Of a stretch of DNA of 64,000 bases, positions 51,159 to 60,263 are shown piece by piece; positions within the stretch are counted from its first letter, which is position 1; each line of letters opens with the position of its first letter. The DNA is taken from contig NZ_CP100416.1 in assembly GCF_026017845.1 (NCBI RefSeq), positions 4,125,615 to 4,189,614 on the forward strand, written 5' to 3'. Under the pieces are notes generated by a model that worked only from the letters and a program-made list of their open reading frames with translations, did no database searches and had not been told where the DNA came from. The position numbers and the translations under genes were made by a program. Source of the stretch: Amycolatopsis mediterranei. GTDB lineage: Bacteria; Actinomycetota; Actinomycetes; Mycobacteriales; Pseudonocardiaceae.

Positions 51159-52304
51159 ATGAACCTGCACCCCGGGAACACCGTGAGCTGGATCGACCTC
51201 GGCACCCCCGACATGGGGGCGACGACGGCGTTCTACACCGCGCTGTTCGGCTGGACCGTCGCCCCACCGGACGCCACCGGCTACCGGCTCTGCACGCTGC
51301 GCGGGCAGCTCGTCGCCGCCTTGGGGCCGGCCGAGGATGCCGGCGCTCCCTACTGGACAACCAACGTCACCGTGGCGGACATCCACGCCACCGCCACCCG
51401 TTTCACGAACCTCGGCGCCAAGATCGTCGTGGTACCCACCCGAGTCGGGACGCTCGGCCACGCCGCCGTCACGATCGACCCCGTCGGCGCACCACTGTCA
51501 CTCTGGCAGCCCGGAACCCACGACGGCATGCAGCTGAACCACGAACCGGGGACCTTCGCCCGCATCAGCCTGCTCACCGACCACCCCGCGCAAGCCGCCG
51601 CCTTCTACCGGCCGGCCCTGCACTGGACCTCCAACCCCCAGCACACCGAGTTCCGGCTGCCGGACGGCTCCGTCGCCGCCACCGGCAAGCCGCCAGGGAA
51701 ACCGACGTCGCAGCGATCACTCTGGCTGGTCAGTTTCGCCGGCAACAACCCCACCGCCGACATCGGGCGGGCCCGACGGCTCGGTGCCACCGAAGTTCGC
51801 CAGGACGCCAACGGAGACGTGGTCATGCGCGATCCCGCCGGCGCCCTGTTCGGCCTCACCCAGCACGTGAGCACCGCGGACCAGTCCGGTGCCGCGGCCG
51901 CGGATGGCGTCGTCTGCAAGGGCTCGACGGTGACGCTGTCCGGAGAATCGGGTGCGCCCGCCGCGTCCAGCAACCAGTTCCCGGTCGGCACGATGCCGAA
52001 GGTCACCAACCTGGACAACGCCAAGTTCATCACCGTGCCGGTGACCGCGAAGTCCGGCAGCTGCGTGCGACCGGGTGCGGGCATCGGAGGAAACGCTGAT
52101 CCGATCGGCAAAACGCGGCATCACCGGCCGCTTGGCACCGCAGACGGCGAGGGACTGATGTCCGGGCAAGGTAGCGTCCCCGACGGACGTTCCGGGCACC
52201 CGTGGTTCGTGGGCTGGTCAGCCGTTGGCTGCGCTGGTGTTGACGTCGCCGTTGACGCCCTGGGGGAGGAATCCGCCGGAGCCGGCGGCTTGGGGGTCAG
52301 GTAG
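51159..52304 (+). CDS. two-domain VOC protein fused to a foreign double-psi-barrel-like segment
   Basis: The first 245 or so residues are a tandem glyoxalase/VOC protein: VSWIDLGTPDMGATTAFYTA, then LTDHPAQAAAFYRPALHWTS, ending GDVVMRDPAGALFGLTQHV, the normal family terminus. The frame then continues for about 135 residues. Its next part, CKGSTVTLSGESGAPAASSN and QFPVGTMPKVTNLDN, resembles RlpA-like double-psi beta-barrel secreted proteins, which have no relation to VOC. The rest looks non-coding. So the gene has lost its stop by a rearrangement and runs into another gene's remnant. The VOC part may still work. Confidence 0.75.
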   Translation: MNLHPGNTVSWIDLGTPDMGATTAFYTALFGWTVAPPDATGYRLCTLRGQLVAALGPAEDAGAPYWTTNVTVADIHATATRFTNLGAKIVVVPTRVGTLGHAAVTIDPVGAPLSLWQPGTHDGMQLNHEPGTFARISLLTDHPAQAAAFYRPALHWTSNPQHTEFRLPDGSVAATGKPPGKPTSQRSLWLVSFAGNNPTADIGRARRLGATEVRQDANGDVVMRDPAGALFGLTQHVSTADQSGAAAADGVVCKGSTVTLSGESGAPAASSNQFPVGTMPKVTNLDNAKFITVPVTAKSGSCVRPGAGIGGNADPIGKTRHHRPLGTADGEGLMSGQGSVPDGRSGHPWFVGWSAVGCAGVDVAVDALGEESAGAGGLGVR

Positions 52305-52951
52305 ACGATGTTGAGGACTTGGCCGGGGGAGCGGCTGTAGACGATGCCGTTGGTGTCGGTGGGGACGATGTTGGCGTTGCCGTGGCTGTCGATGACGCCT
52401 TGGTCGTCGCCGCACCGATCAAGCCGATAGGAGACGCCGATGAGGAATCGGATATCGAGAGTGGTCGGGTGACACAGAGCTGCTGTGATTGTCACCGTAG
52501 GCGCCGTGCTGATGCTGCCCACCGCCGCGGCGTCGCCACCGGCGCACCGGCAGCGGCTGCCGGTGTCGTGCTGCCACACGCCACCTGTGCGTCGTTGACA
52601 GCGAACAACTTCACCGGCGTCCCTGACGCGATGTCCCGGGGTGACGTTGGCGAAGGACGTGACCGACAACGACTCCGTCGGGAATTTGCTGCAGCCGTCG
52701 GTGGCCACCGACCGCGCGCCGGTGAGCAACGGTGAGCTCGTTCTCGCCGCCGACGACCAAGGCCATCAGGCGGCCTCCGGGACGGACGGCGCGTGGGTGG
52801 CGAGCGACCCGGCGCTGCGGGCGGTGTTCGGGTACGGCTCCGAGCACAGCCGACCATGCCGTTGACGGTGATCACCCGGCCGAAGTGGATCGCCACACTG
52901 CTCCGGCTCGGGCCGGATCTGCTCCGACGACGATCGGAAACCGGCTGCTCC
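52305..52951. other. decayed stretch with secreted-protein scraps
   Basis: No intact gene is supported. Near 52485 on the plus strand a short signal-peptide-like stretch (VIVTVGAVLMLPTAAASPP) is followed by a stop; nearby frames on both strands have local protein character but shift or stop quickly. This is the right edge of the decay zone. Confidence 0.5.
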
Positions 52952-53722
52952 TCAGGCGTCGCGGGTTTTCGCCACGGTGATCGCGATCGCAAGCAGGCTG
53001 AACGCGATCGCGGCGAAGTAGGCCAGCGCCCACCCCTGATCCAAGGGTGTGGTGGACAACGACACCGGTCCCGCTCCATGGGCGCGCGCGTTGGACGCCC
53101 CGGTGCCGGTGAGGAACTTCGTGGCCACGTTGAACGGCATCCACTGGTAGATGTTCTTGCCCACGCCGGGGACGATCCGGACCAGCTTCTCGACGGCGAG
53201 TGCGTAGACCAGCAACAATGTGATCGTGCCTGCGCTGTGCCGGAGCAGCACACCCACTGCGACCGCGATGACGGCGGCCAGTGCGTAGAGCACGCCGACG
53301 CCGGTCACGTTAACAAAGTCCGCGCCGCTGTCCAGGGCGAGATCGGCGCGGGGTTGCAGCAATGTGGCCACGAACCACGAGCCGAACGCGCCGGCCTCAC
53401 CGATGGACAGGGCGAGCAGGGCCACCACCACGGTCTTGGCGAGCAGGGCCGGGCTGCGCCCCGGTACCGCCTGGAAAGTCGTGCGGATCGTGCCGAAGCG
53501 GTATTCGGTGGTCACCGACAACGCGGCCAGCACCATGATCACGGCCACGCCGAAGTCGTAGCCGTACTGGGTCGAGGCGACAGTGGCGGTGAATTCGGCG
53601 TCTTCCCGGGTGCCGGCGATGAGAGCCGCGAATCCGACACTCACGACCCATGCGGTCGCCGCGCACCACCAGGGCGAACGCGTGGAGAACAACTTGATGC
53701 GCTCTACGGCGAGCAGTGCCAT
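52952..53722 (-). CDS. ABC-2 type membrane permease
   Basis: A 256-aa protein from ATG 53722 (AAGGAAA upstream) with six hydrophobic segments, for example AWVVSVGFAALIAGT, YDFGVAVIMVLAALSV, GVGVLYALAAVIAVAVGVLL and LAYFAAIAFSLLAIAITV. YRFGTIRTTFQAVPGR is the conserved cytoplasmic loop of ABC-2 permeases. No ATP-binding subunit is adjacent, so either it is encoded elsewhere or has been lost. It follows the serine hydrolase gene by 8 bp and probably shares its transcript. Confidence 0.88.
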   Translation of the reverse strand: MALLAVERIKLFSTRSPWWCAATAWVVSVGFAALIAGTREDAEFTATVASTQYGYDFGVAVIMVLAALSVTTEYRFGTIRTTFQAVPGRSPALLAKTVVVALLALSIGEAGAFGSWFVATLLQPRADLALDSGADFVNVTGVGVLYALAAVIAVAVGVLLRHSAGTITLLLVYALAVEKLVRIVPGVGKNIYQWMPFNVATKFLTGTGASNARAHGAGPVSLSTTPLDQGWALAYFAAIAFSLLAIAITVAKTRDA

Positions 53723-53730
53723 GGGTTTCC

Positions 53731-54822
53731 TTACCCGCAGAAGACTTCGTCGACGAGCTGGCGATAGCCCTGCAGCGGCGTTTGCCGGGCGGCTGTGGTC
53801 AGGGACAGTTGGAGGCGGATGCGGCCGTCGCGGGTGGTGGCCAAGAGCGTGTCGTAGCCGGGGACGTCGCCGGTGTGGCCCCAGACCCGCACACCGCAGG
53901 ACAGCACGTTGGTGCTCAGGCCCAGACCGTAGGCGCTGCCGGCCGGGGACAACGTGGTCATGTTCGTGAGTTGGGCGGGGGTGAGCAGCCGGCCGCCGAA
54001 CAGGGCTGCGGTGAAGGTGTCGAGGTCGGCGGTGGTGGAGATGATCTCGCCGGCGGCCCAGCCGACGGACGGGTTCATCGCGGTGACGTCGACGAGGGCG
54101 CCGTCGCGGGGGGTGTAGCCGTGGGCGTGCGGGCCGGGGATGGTGGTGCGGTCGCCGGGCAGGGAAGTGTCGTGGAGGCCGAGCGGGCGGATGATCCGGT
54201 TCCGGACGGCGGTGGCCCAGGAGCGGCCGGTGAGGTGTTCGACGAGCAGCCCGACGACGATGTAGTCGGTGTTGGAGTACTTCGACGCGGTGCCGGGCGG
54301 GAAGTTCAGGGGGTGGGCGGTGGCGATGGCCACCAGGTCCTGTGGGTCCCAGTGCCGTTGGAGCTCGGCCGGGTCGCCGGTGAGGTCGTCGGAGTAGTTG
54401 TACAGGCCGCTGCTGTGCTGCAGCAGCATGCGGACGGTGATCCGGTCCCCGTCGGGCAGCAGTCCGGGCAGGTACCGGGACACGGTGTCGTCGAGGGCGA
54501 GCCGCCCTTCGCCGGCGAGCTGGAGGAGGACGGTGGCGGTAAAGGTCTTGGTGACGCTGGCGATCCGGAACCGCCCGTTCACCGGCACGCCGCGGGGGGA
54601 TCCCAGCCGGGCGACGCCGCTGCGGGCGGTGAACTCCTGGCCGTCGGCGGCGATTCGGACCTGCGCGCCGGCGGCTCCGGTGGTGGTCATCAGGTCCAGC
54701 GCCCGGATGATCGCTTGACGGTCGGGACCGCCGCTCGCGGCGGCGGTCCCGACCATGGCGAGCGACAGCCCTGCGATGCCGGCGACGGCCAGCGCGGTGA
54801 ACCTGATTCCTGGGTGTCTCAA
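53731..54822 (-). CDS. secreted serine hydrolase, beta-lactamase/DD-peptidase fold
   Basis: A 363-aa protein. TTG 54822 is taken as the start because GGAGGAAGAA sits just before it and it gives a proper signal peptide (RFTALAVAGIAGLSLAMVGT, cleavage at AAA). The serine active site is complete: IASVTKTFTA (SxxK), KYSNTDYIVVG (YxN) and VWGHTGDVPGY (HxG). The family includes DD-carboxypeptidases, esterases and class C beta-lactamase relatives; sequence alone does not tell which. It is probably co-transcribed with the ABC-2 permease. Confidence 0.92.
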   Translation of the reverse strand: MRHPGIRFTALAVAGIAGLSLAMVGTAAASGGPDRQAIIRALDLMTTTGAAGAQVRIAADGQEFTARSGVARLGSPRGVPVNGRFRIASVTKTFTATVLLQLAGEGRLALDDTVSRYLPGLLPDGDRITVRMLLQHSSGLYNYSDDLTGDPAELQRHWDPQDLVAIATAHPLNFPPGTASKYSNTDYIVVGLLVEHLTGRSWATAVRNRIIRPLGLHDTSLPGDRTTIPGPHAHGYTPRDGALVDVTAMNPSVGWAAGEIISTTADLDTFTAALFGGRLLTPAQLTNMTTLSPAGSAYGLGLSTNVLSCGVRVWGHTGDVPGYDTLLATTRDGRIRLQLSLTTAARQTPLQGYRQLVDEVFCG

Positions 54823-55259
54823 GGAATTCTTCCTCCGGGTCGGTGAGGCAACCAGTGTTGCGGTGGAGCGCGGCCCGCAGCATCCGGGATGATCCCTACC
54901 GGACCTCCCGGAGCCGGCCACTGGTGCACTTGTCCTGTTTCGCGGCTGTCATCCGGCGGCTGAAGCTCGGGAGCGTGACCCGGTCCGCAACGCAAGCTGC
55001 TTGTTCTCGCCAATGAGCCGCGAGCCTGGAGGTGCTCGGCGGGGATCGCTTGTTGCTCGATGTCGGTTCGGCATGACCAGCTGGGGCTACCTCGACGCAG
55101 GGCGACCTCTGCACAAATGCGCCGACACGCTGGGTTCTGAAGCGTCTGCGCGAGGTGAGCCCGCACCGGATGGACGCGGTCATCGCGGCCGTCGGGGCGC
55201 CGGCAGGTCCAGCAGTCGCCGGCGGGCGACGACCGTGAATCCGGCGGGCCTCACGTGTC
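54823..55259. other. stretch without a supported gene
   Basis: It holds the upstream region of the serine hydrolase gene and sequence leading into a VOC remnant. I found no open frame with family features and no strong inverted repeat. Confidence 0.5.
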
Positions 55260-55445
55260 GGAGACGAGCCCTGCTATCACGTCGATATCGAGACTGATGA
55301 CGTGTCGGCGGAAGTAGCCCGTCTGACAGCTCTGGGCGCGAAGCCGGTCTCGCGTTGGCTGGAGTGTCACACACTGCGCGCGCCCGGCGGCCCGTTCACA
55401 CCGCTCGTCTGGGCAATGACGAACAACCCCTTCGTCGGCATGTGA
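55260..55445 (+). pseudogene. VOC/glyoxalase-family remnant
   Basis: CYHVDIETDDVSAEVARLTA followed by LGAKPVSRWLECHTLRAPGG is a typical C-terminal VOC repeat. It has no N-terminal part or start codon and ends at a stop at 55443-55445 after an unusual tail (PLVWAMTNNPFVGM). A truncated relic. Confidence 0.6.
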
Positions 55446-55569
55446 GTGCGTACGAGGCGGGTCATCTTCGGCCGCGACTCCCTGCGGTTGGCCGGGTTGT
55501 CGCATCGGCTTCACTCGAAGTCGATGGAGCCTCGCGCCACCGGCGAGGAACTCCGTCGTCTTGCTCCTT

Positions 55570-55923
55570 TCAGAGCCGCGAGACCTGGTAGTGGGCGATC
55601 AGCCAGCGGTCGCCGGTGCGGCGGGCGACGACGCTCAGGTGCACCGGCAGCGTCGGCCGGTCGGTGAAGGCGAACTCGACGCCGGCGTACCCGAGGACGA
55701 CGTCTTCGGCCAGGCGGCGGGTCTCCACGATCCGGTAGTCCGCCGTCATGCCGCGTGGCTGGGCGTCGTAGTACGCCGCCACGCCGGCTCGGCCCACGCT
55801 GTACGGGTGGAGGCCCTGGAAGATCGCGTCTTCGGTGAAGAGTTCCGCGACGCGCTCGGGCTCGTGCGCGTCGACCGCCGCCTTCCAGGTGTCCAGCACG
55901 GTGCTGAGGATGTCGGTGCTCAT
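55570..55923 (-). CDS. SnoaL-like (NTF2-fold) protein
   Basis: A 117-aa single-domain protein. LDTWKAAVDAHEPERVAELF and TEDAIFQGLHPYSVGRAGVA begin the cone-shaped NTF2 fold and VVARRTGDRWLIAHYQVSRL ends it. Members are small isomerases, hydratases or ligand-binding proteins. Three bases separate it from the upstream SDR stop, so the two are one operon controlled with the divergent LysR gene. Confidence 0.88.
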   Translation of the reverse strand: MSTDILSTVLDTWKAAVDAHEPERVAELFTEDAIFQGLHPYSVGRAGVAAYYDAQPRGMTADYRIVETRRLAEDVVLGYAGVEFAFTDRPTLPVHLSVVARRTGDRWLIAHYQVSRL

Positions 55924-55926
55924 GGG

Positions 55927-56634
55927 TCAGTGCCCCGCGCTCTGGCCGCCGTCGACGTGCAGGATCTCGCCGGTGACGAACGGCGCGCCTTCCAGGTAGA
56001 CGACCGCGGCGACGATGTCGCCCGGGTCGCCGATCCGGCCGACCGGGTGCAGGGCCGCCAGGGCCTCGTGCGTCGAAGCCGGGTGCATCGGGGTGCGGAT
56101 GATGCCCGGCGACACCGCGTTCACGCGGACGCCGCGGGTGGCGTACTCGACGGCCAGTGACTTCGTCACCGAGTTCAGGCCGCCCTTGGTCAGCGCCGCC
56201 AGCGCCGAGGGCACCGCGCTGTTCGCGTGGTCGGTCAGGCTGGTGGTGACGTTGACGACGTGCCCGCCGCCGACCTCGAGCATCGCGGTGATCGCCCGTT
56301 GGGTGACCTCGAAGAAGCCACGCAGGTTGACGCCGGTCACCAGGTCGAAGTCGGCGCCGGTGTAGTCGGTGAACGGCTTCGCGACGAAGACGCCGGCGTT
56401 GTTGACCAGGGTGTCGACGCGGCCGAACGTGGCCAGGGCCTGGTCGATCACGCGGGCGCCGACGGCCGGGTCGGCGATGTCGCCCGCGACGGCCAGGATC
56501 CCGGCGTCGCCTGATGGGGTGATGGACCGCGAGTTCGCGACCACGGCGTAGCCGAGCTTGCGGTACGCCTCGACCAGGGCCGCGCCGATGCCCTGCGAAG
56601 CGCCGGTGACGACCGCGACCTTCTGGGTGCTCAT
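55927..56634 (-). CDS. SDR-family oxidoreductase
   Basis: A 235-aa short-chain dehydrogenase. VAVVTGASQGIGAALVEAY (TGxxxGIG), LVNNAGVFVAKPF (NNAG) and VNAVSPGIIRTPM are standard, and the protein ends EILHVDGGQSAGH. In the active site the YxxxK motif reads AALTK in SALAALTKGGLN, so the Tyr is replaced by Ala while Lys stays; the serine strand is VVNVTTSLTD. It may use another residue or a different chemistry. It is transcribed away from a LysR gene and with the SnoaL-like gene. Confidence 0.9.
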   Translation of the reverse strand: MSTQKVAVVTGASQGIGAALVEAYRKLGYAVVANSRSITPSGDAGILAVAGDIADPAVGARVIDQALATFGRVDTLVNNAGVFVAKPFTDYTGADFDLVTGVNLRGFFEVTQRAITAMLEVGGGHVVNVTTSLTDHANSAVPSALAALTKGGLNSVTKSLAVEYATRGVRVNAVSPGIIRTPMHPASTHEALAALHPVGRIGDPGDIVAAVVYLEGAPFVTGEILHVDGGQSAGH

Positions 56635-56719
56635 TTCTGTGGACCTCCTCGAAGTGGTGCTTCCGAAGCCGATGGTGTGCCGGACCCGGGCGCTTCGCCA
56701 CGACCGGTTCGCTTCCACT

Positions 56720-56738
56720 TGGGAGGCACAACCTCCCA
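56720..56738. promoter_or_regulatory. perfect 19-bp palindrome, likely LysR site
   Basis: TGGGAGG (56720-56726) and CCTCCCA (56732-56738) flank CACAA. It lies 18 bp before the LysR start codon in the gap to the divergent SDR gene, the usual place for a LysR autoregulatory and activation site. Confidence 0.7.
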
Positions 56739-56756
56739 CCGCATTAAGCTGCCGCC

Positions 56757-57677
56757 ATGGAGCTACGCCAGCTTCGGTACTTCGTGGCCGTCGCCACAGA
56801 GCTGAACTTCGGCCGGGCCGCCGAACGGCTGCGCATCGCCGGGCCGTCGCTGTCCCAGCAGATCAAGGCGCTGGAACGGGACCTCGGCGTCCGCCTCTTC
56901 GACCGTGACCGCCGTTCGGTCACGCTGACCGAGTGCGGGGAATCGCTGCTGCCCCAGGTCCGGGCGCTGCTGGAGCAGGCGGACGAGCTGCGCCGGTCGG
57001 CCGCGGGGATCGCGGCGCGCGAGCCGGTGCGGCTGGGCTACGTGAACTGGCGCCCGGCCGACCTGCTCGATCGGGTGGCGGGCGTCGCGCACCTGCACGT
57101 CGACACGTGGGTGTTGCCTTCGCACACCCAGTTGCGCCGGGTGGCCGACCGGAGCATCGACCTGGCGATCTGCTGGGCGCGGGCCGCCGACCTGGCCGAA
57201 CTCGGGCTGGAGGCACGCCTGATCGGTGCGGACCGGCTGTACGCGGTCGGCGCGGGCACCGGCGAGGTCGCGGCCCGGGACGTCGTCGTGCTGGTCGACG
57301 CCGACACGGCCAGCTGGGCGTCGTGGAACGCCTACGCCGAGGAGTTCGCCCGGGCGACGGGCGCCGAGGTGGTGCACACCGACGACGGGGGATCCACGGG
57401 CCCGGCGCTGTTCGACCACGCCCGCCGGCTGCGGCGGCCGGTGCTCAACAACCCGAAGGGCCAGACGACGCCGGTGCCGCCGGACCTCGGGCGGCGGCCG
57501 GTGGTCGACCCGGCGCCGTTGTGGACGTGGTCGCTGGTGTCCCGCCGCGACGAGACCCGCCCGCCGGTCCACGCGGCCATCGCGGCCCTCACCCGGGACG
57601 TCGGTTCCCTGGACCTCGGTACTGGATGGCTGCCCGGCGACGACCCGCACGCCGTCGAGCGGGATTCTGCCGGATAA
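56757..57677 (+). CDS. LysR-family transcriptional regulator
   Basis: A 306-aa protein. The N-terminal HTH is ELRQLRYFVAVATELNFGRA and RIAGPSLSQQIKALERDLGV, followed by the linker helix and a two-lobed substrate-binding domain (VRLGYVNWRPADLLDRV, ADRSIDLAICWARAADL). ATG 56757 lies just after a perfect palindrome. It is divergent from the SDR/SnoaL pair and probably activates it in response to a small molecule. Confidence 0.94.
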   Translation: MELRQLRYFVAVATELNFGRAAERLRIAGPSLSQQIKALERDLGVRLFDRDRRSVTLTECGESLLPQVRALLEQADELRRSAAGIAAREPVRLGYVNWRPADLLDRVAGVAHLHVDTWVLPSHTQLRRVADRSIDLAICWARAADLAELGLEARLIGADRLYAVGAGTGEVAARDVVVLVDADTASWASWNAYAEEFARATGAEVVHTDDGGSTGPALFDHARRLRRPVLNNPKGQTTPVPPDLGRRPVVDPAPLWTWSLVSRRDETRPPVHAAIAALTRDVGSLDLGTGWLPGDDPHAVERDSAG

Positions 57678-57769
57678 GAGCACCAGTTATGGCGAAGCGC
57701 GCTGTCGGCGGCAGACGAGGACGTTTTGGAGTGCCGTAGGGGCCGCCCATGGCTTGGGCTGCGGGTGCT

Positions 57770-58008
57770 CGGCAAGCAGGGCAACCAAGGAGCAACCCAC
57801 CTCCGCGTACGCGGCCGGAGAGGTCCTGCTGCGCGGACGAGGCGTCGATGCGATCTACGTGGCCAATGACGAGATGGCGCTCGGGGTCTACCGCGCGTTC
57901 TGCGCAGCACTCGGGGCGTTCACCGTGGATCTCCTGTCGGGTGATGGCGTTCCCGGCTCGCGGCTCTTCACCCCGGAACTCGTCGTTCGGCGTAGCACCG
58001 CCCGGTAA
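57770..58008 (+). pseudogene. LacI-family regulator remnant
   Basis: SAYAAGEVLLRGRGVDAIYV, ANDEMALGVYRAFCAALG and VPGSRLFTPELVVRR correspond to the effector-domain core of LacI regulators. The N-terminal HTH is missing and the order SAYAAGEV...DGVPGSRLF has internal loss. It stops at 58008. It cannot be a working repressor. Confidence 0.68.
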
Positions 58009-58142
58009 GCACGCTCACCTCGTCGTGAGCCGCAGCAGCGTGCCCGCCCCGTCGTCGGCTCGACACCACGTCCACCCACGAGAATCACCGTGGCCGGTCC
58101 GTGGGACGCAACGGTGTGGGAGCCAGCGGGGACAAGGGGGGT

Positions 58143-58793
58143 GTGACATCAATTGTGGATCAAGGGTGGGGGCGAAGGATGCAGTCCGACGACAGCCCGG
58201 ACGACCAAGCCCCTCCTACCGGCAGCGACCAGGCATTATGGGCGCGGGCCGCAGGCGGGGACATCGCCGCGTTCGGGGAGTTGTTCGGTCGGCACGCCGG
58301 CGCGGTGTGGAACTACGCCTACCGGCTGACCGGGTCCTGGTCAGCGGCCGAGGACCTGACGTCCTCGACGTTCCTCACCGCGTGGCGACGCCTCGGTGAC
58401 GTGACGCTGGTCAATGAGAGTGCGCGGCCGTGGCTGTACACCGTGACCGGCAATCTGGCCCGCCGTGAGCAGCGCAGGCTGGGCCGGTTCTCCAGTGCGC
58501 TGTCGCGCCTGCCGCGTGGTCGTGTCGTGCGTGATCACGCCGAGGACGTGGCCGAGCAGGTCGACGCGGACCGCCGGTTGCGGGTGGTCTTGGACGCGGT
58601 CGCCACGTTGCCTCGAGCTGAGCGACAGGCGGTCGAGCTGTGCCTGCTGGGTGACCTGTCCACCGCGGCCGCCTCCGCCGTCCTCGGGATCACCGAAACG
58701 AGCGTGCGCGCCCGGATCTCCCGGGCCCGCGGCCGCCTGCGCGGCCTTCTGCAAGACGCCACACCCACCGTACTGACCACCGAGGAGCCGTGA
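58143..58793 (+). CDS. ECF RNA polymerase sigma factor
   Basis: About 216 aa from GTG 58143 (AAGGGGG upstream; ATG 58179 is the alternative, but GAAGG then sits too close). Region 2: AAFGELFGRHAGAVWNYAYR and GSWSAAEDLTSSTFLTAWRR; region 4: LPRAERQAVELCLLGDLST and ETSVRARISRARGRL. It has the normal two-domain layout without C-terminal extension. The stop shares one base with the start of the next gene, a membrane-anchored protein that is its likely anti-sigma partner. Confidence 0.92.
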   Translation: MTSIVDQGWGRRMQSDDSPDDQAPPTGSDQALWARAAGGDIAAFGELFGRHAGAVWNYAYRLTGSWSAAEDLTSSTFLTAWRRLGDVTLVNESARPWLYTVTGNLARREQRRLGRFSSALSRLPRGRVVRDHAEDVAEQVDADRRLRVVLDAVATLPRAERQAVELCLLGDLSTAAASAVLGITETSVRARISRARGRLRGLLQDATPTVLTTEEP

Positions 58794-59551
58794 TGATCGA
58801 CCTGCCACCGGACCGTCCGATGCCCGATCACCTGCAGAATGCCGTGTGGGACCGGGTCGTATCGGAACTGCCGGGCCGGCACCGCAGGAAGCTGGGCACG
58901 CCCTTGACGGTCGCCGCCGCGGTCGGCGTCCTCGCGGTCGGTGCCACCGTGCTGTTCGGACCGGTGCATGAGCCGAGTCCGGGCAGCATCGCGGCACCGG
59001 CCGGCACCGGATCCGAGTCTCGTGCTCAATCCAAGCCCGTACTCGACGCCGGGAAAATGAAACAGGTCAGAGACTGCGTCAACGCCACCGTTGCCTACGG
59101 GTATGCGGTGCCCGATCGGGACAGTTGGCGACCGGCCGCCGAGATCGACAGGGATACCCGGCACGGATTCCTGGTCATCCGTAACGACACGTCCGCGGCG
59201 GTCTGCGTCATCGACGATGGCGTGGCCGTCGGCATGATGGGTGCCGACGTCGACGGAATGACCGGCAAGCGCTACGGCTACGCCAAGCTCACCCCCGAGC
59301 GTCCCTTCAACTGCTTCACTGGCGTCACTGGTCTCGACGAGCCGACGTTCGAATTCGGGATCGTGACCAACGATGTGACCGCGGTTTCGCTCGTGGGTCC
59401 GGACAACTCGGTACATCCCGCGACGATGCGCGACGGCACGTTCGCCGCGAAGATCAACCGCGACGCGCGCGACCACGGCAGTTACCGCGCCCGAATGACC
59501 ATGAAAAACGGGCATGTCCTCGAAGCCCCGTTGATCTTGAAGCCCCGTTGA
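58793..59551 (+). CDS. membrane-anchored putative anti-sigma partner
   Basis: A 252-aa protein from ATG 58793 (GAGGAG upstream; TGATG overlap with the sigma gene). A short cytoplasmic N-terminal part (DHLQNAVWDRVVSEL) precedes one membrane helix (LTVAAAVGVLAVGATVLF, about residues 38-56) and an outside domain with three cysteines. It lacks a clear ZAS zinc motif (HxxxCxxC), so anti-sigma function is inferred from position and topology only. Gene pairs of this layout are common in actinomycetes. Confidence 0.78.
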   Translation: MIDLPPDRPMPDHLQNAVWDRVVSELPGRHRRKLGTPLTVAAAVGVLAVGATVLFGPVHEPSPGSIAAPAGTGSESRAQSKPVLDAGKMKQVRDCVNATVAYGYAVPDRDSWRPAAEIDRDTRHGFLVIRNDTSAAVCVIDDGVAVGMMGADVDGMTGKRYGYAKLTPERPFNCFTGVTGLDEPTFEFGIVTNDVTAVSLVGPDNSVHPATMRDGTFAAKINRDARDHGSYRARMTMKNGHVLEAPLILKPR

Positions 59552-60263
59552 GGTAGAGGGAATCCGCTCCAGGTTCTCGTGCCACGTTTCTTCTCGGGCG
59601 ATCGCATGGCCTGAAGAGATGAGCATGGCGCGGTCGGTAGATCGACGGCGAGAGTTTCGGGAGAACGACAGCAAACCGCATCCAGCACTGTTCGAGGTAA
59701 ATGATGCGTGAGGAGCAAGGCGGTAATGGTGTTGGCGGCAATAACGCGCCAATCGAGCGATGACCGATCGGTGCTCGAGCGATCGCGGTTTTTGCTCGGG
59801 CGGGCGGGGTGGCTGCCGATCGGGGTGGCGGTGGCGTCGGCTCTGGTTTTCCTAATCAGTTCTGGGAGTGAGCCATCCGGCACACTCCTGGTGGTGGCCG
59901 GCCGGTAGGTGAGCACTCGGTTTTCCTGGACGCTGGAGTCCTGCTGAAAGACTGTGCCCCTGCCGGTGGGCCGGGAGAATGTGATCGCTGCTGGGATGTC
60001 GTGCCCACCGATAGGTGTGAGCACTGCTTGATTAGGTCGCTGATGGTTCTCCCGCCGGCTGCTCGGGGTGATCGAGAGCGGGAGGAACGGTGCGGCTGTT
60101 CATCGGAGACGACTGGGCCCCAGCCGGACAGGCGGCCCCGTTCACAGTGAATCCGATCGGAGTGGGATTCGTGGCGGCGGATGATCCGTTTGAAACCCGT
60201 CCGAAGGCTTCGCCCGGCTGGAGATCCTGGGATGGCACGGGGGTCAGGGCGCCGGACCGGCGC
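59552..60263. other. intergenic region with no confident gene
   Basis: Small frames occur, for example 59708-59908 (+) with one hydrophobic segment (GWLPIGVAVASALVFLI), but without enough support. Near 60090 the first ten codons (VRLFIGDDWA) resemble the start of IS110-type transposases, and the likeness then ends, so at most a scrap of an insertion element remains. Confidence 0.45.

Noticed and set aside
53731..54822. Class C beta-lactamase as specific call
   Set aside because: SxxK, YxN and HxG are shared by DD-peptidases and esterases of the fold; nothing visible selects beta-lactamase activity, so the broader call is kept.
60090..60121. Start resembling an IS110-type transposase (RLFIGDDWA)
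   Set aside because: The match is about ten codons only and the sequence after it is unrelated; too short for a mobile-element call.
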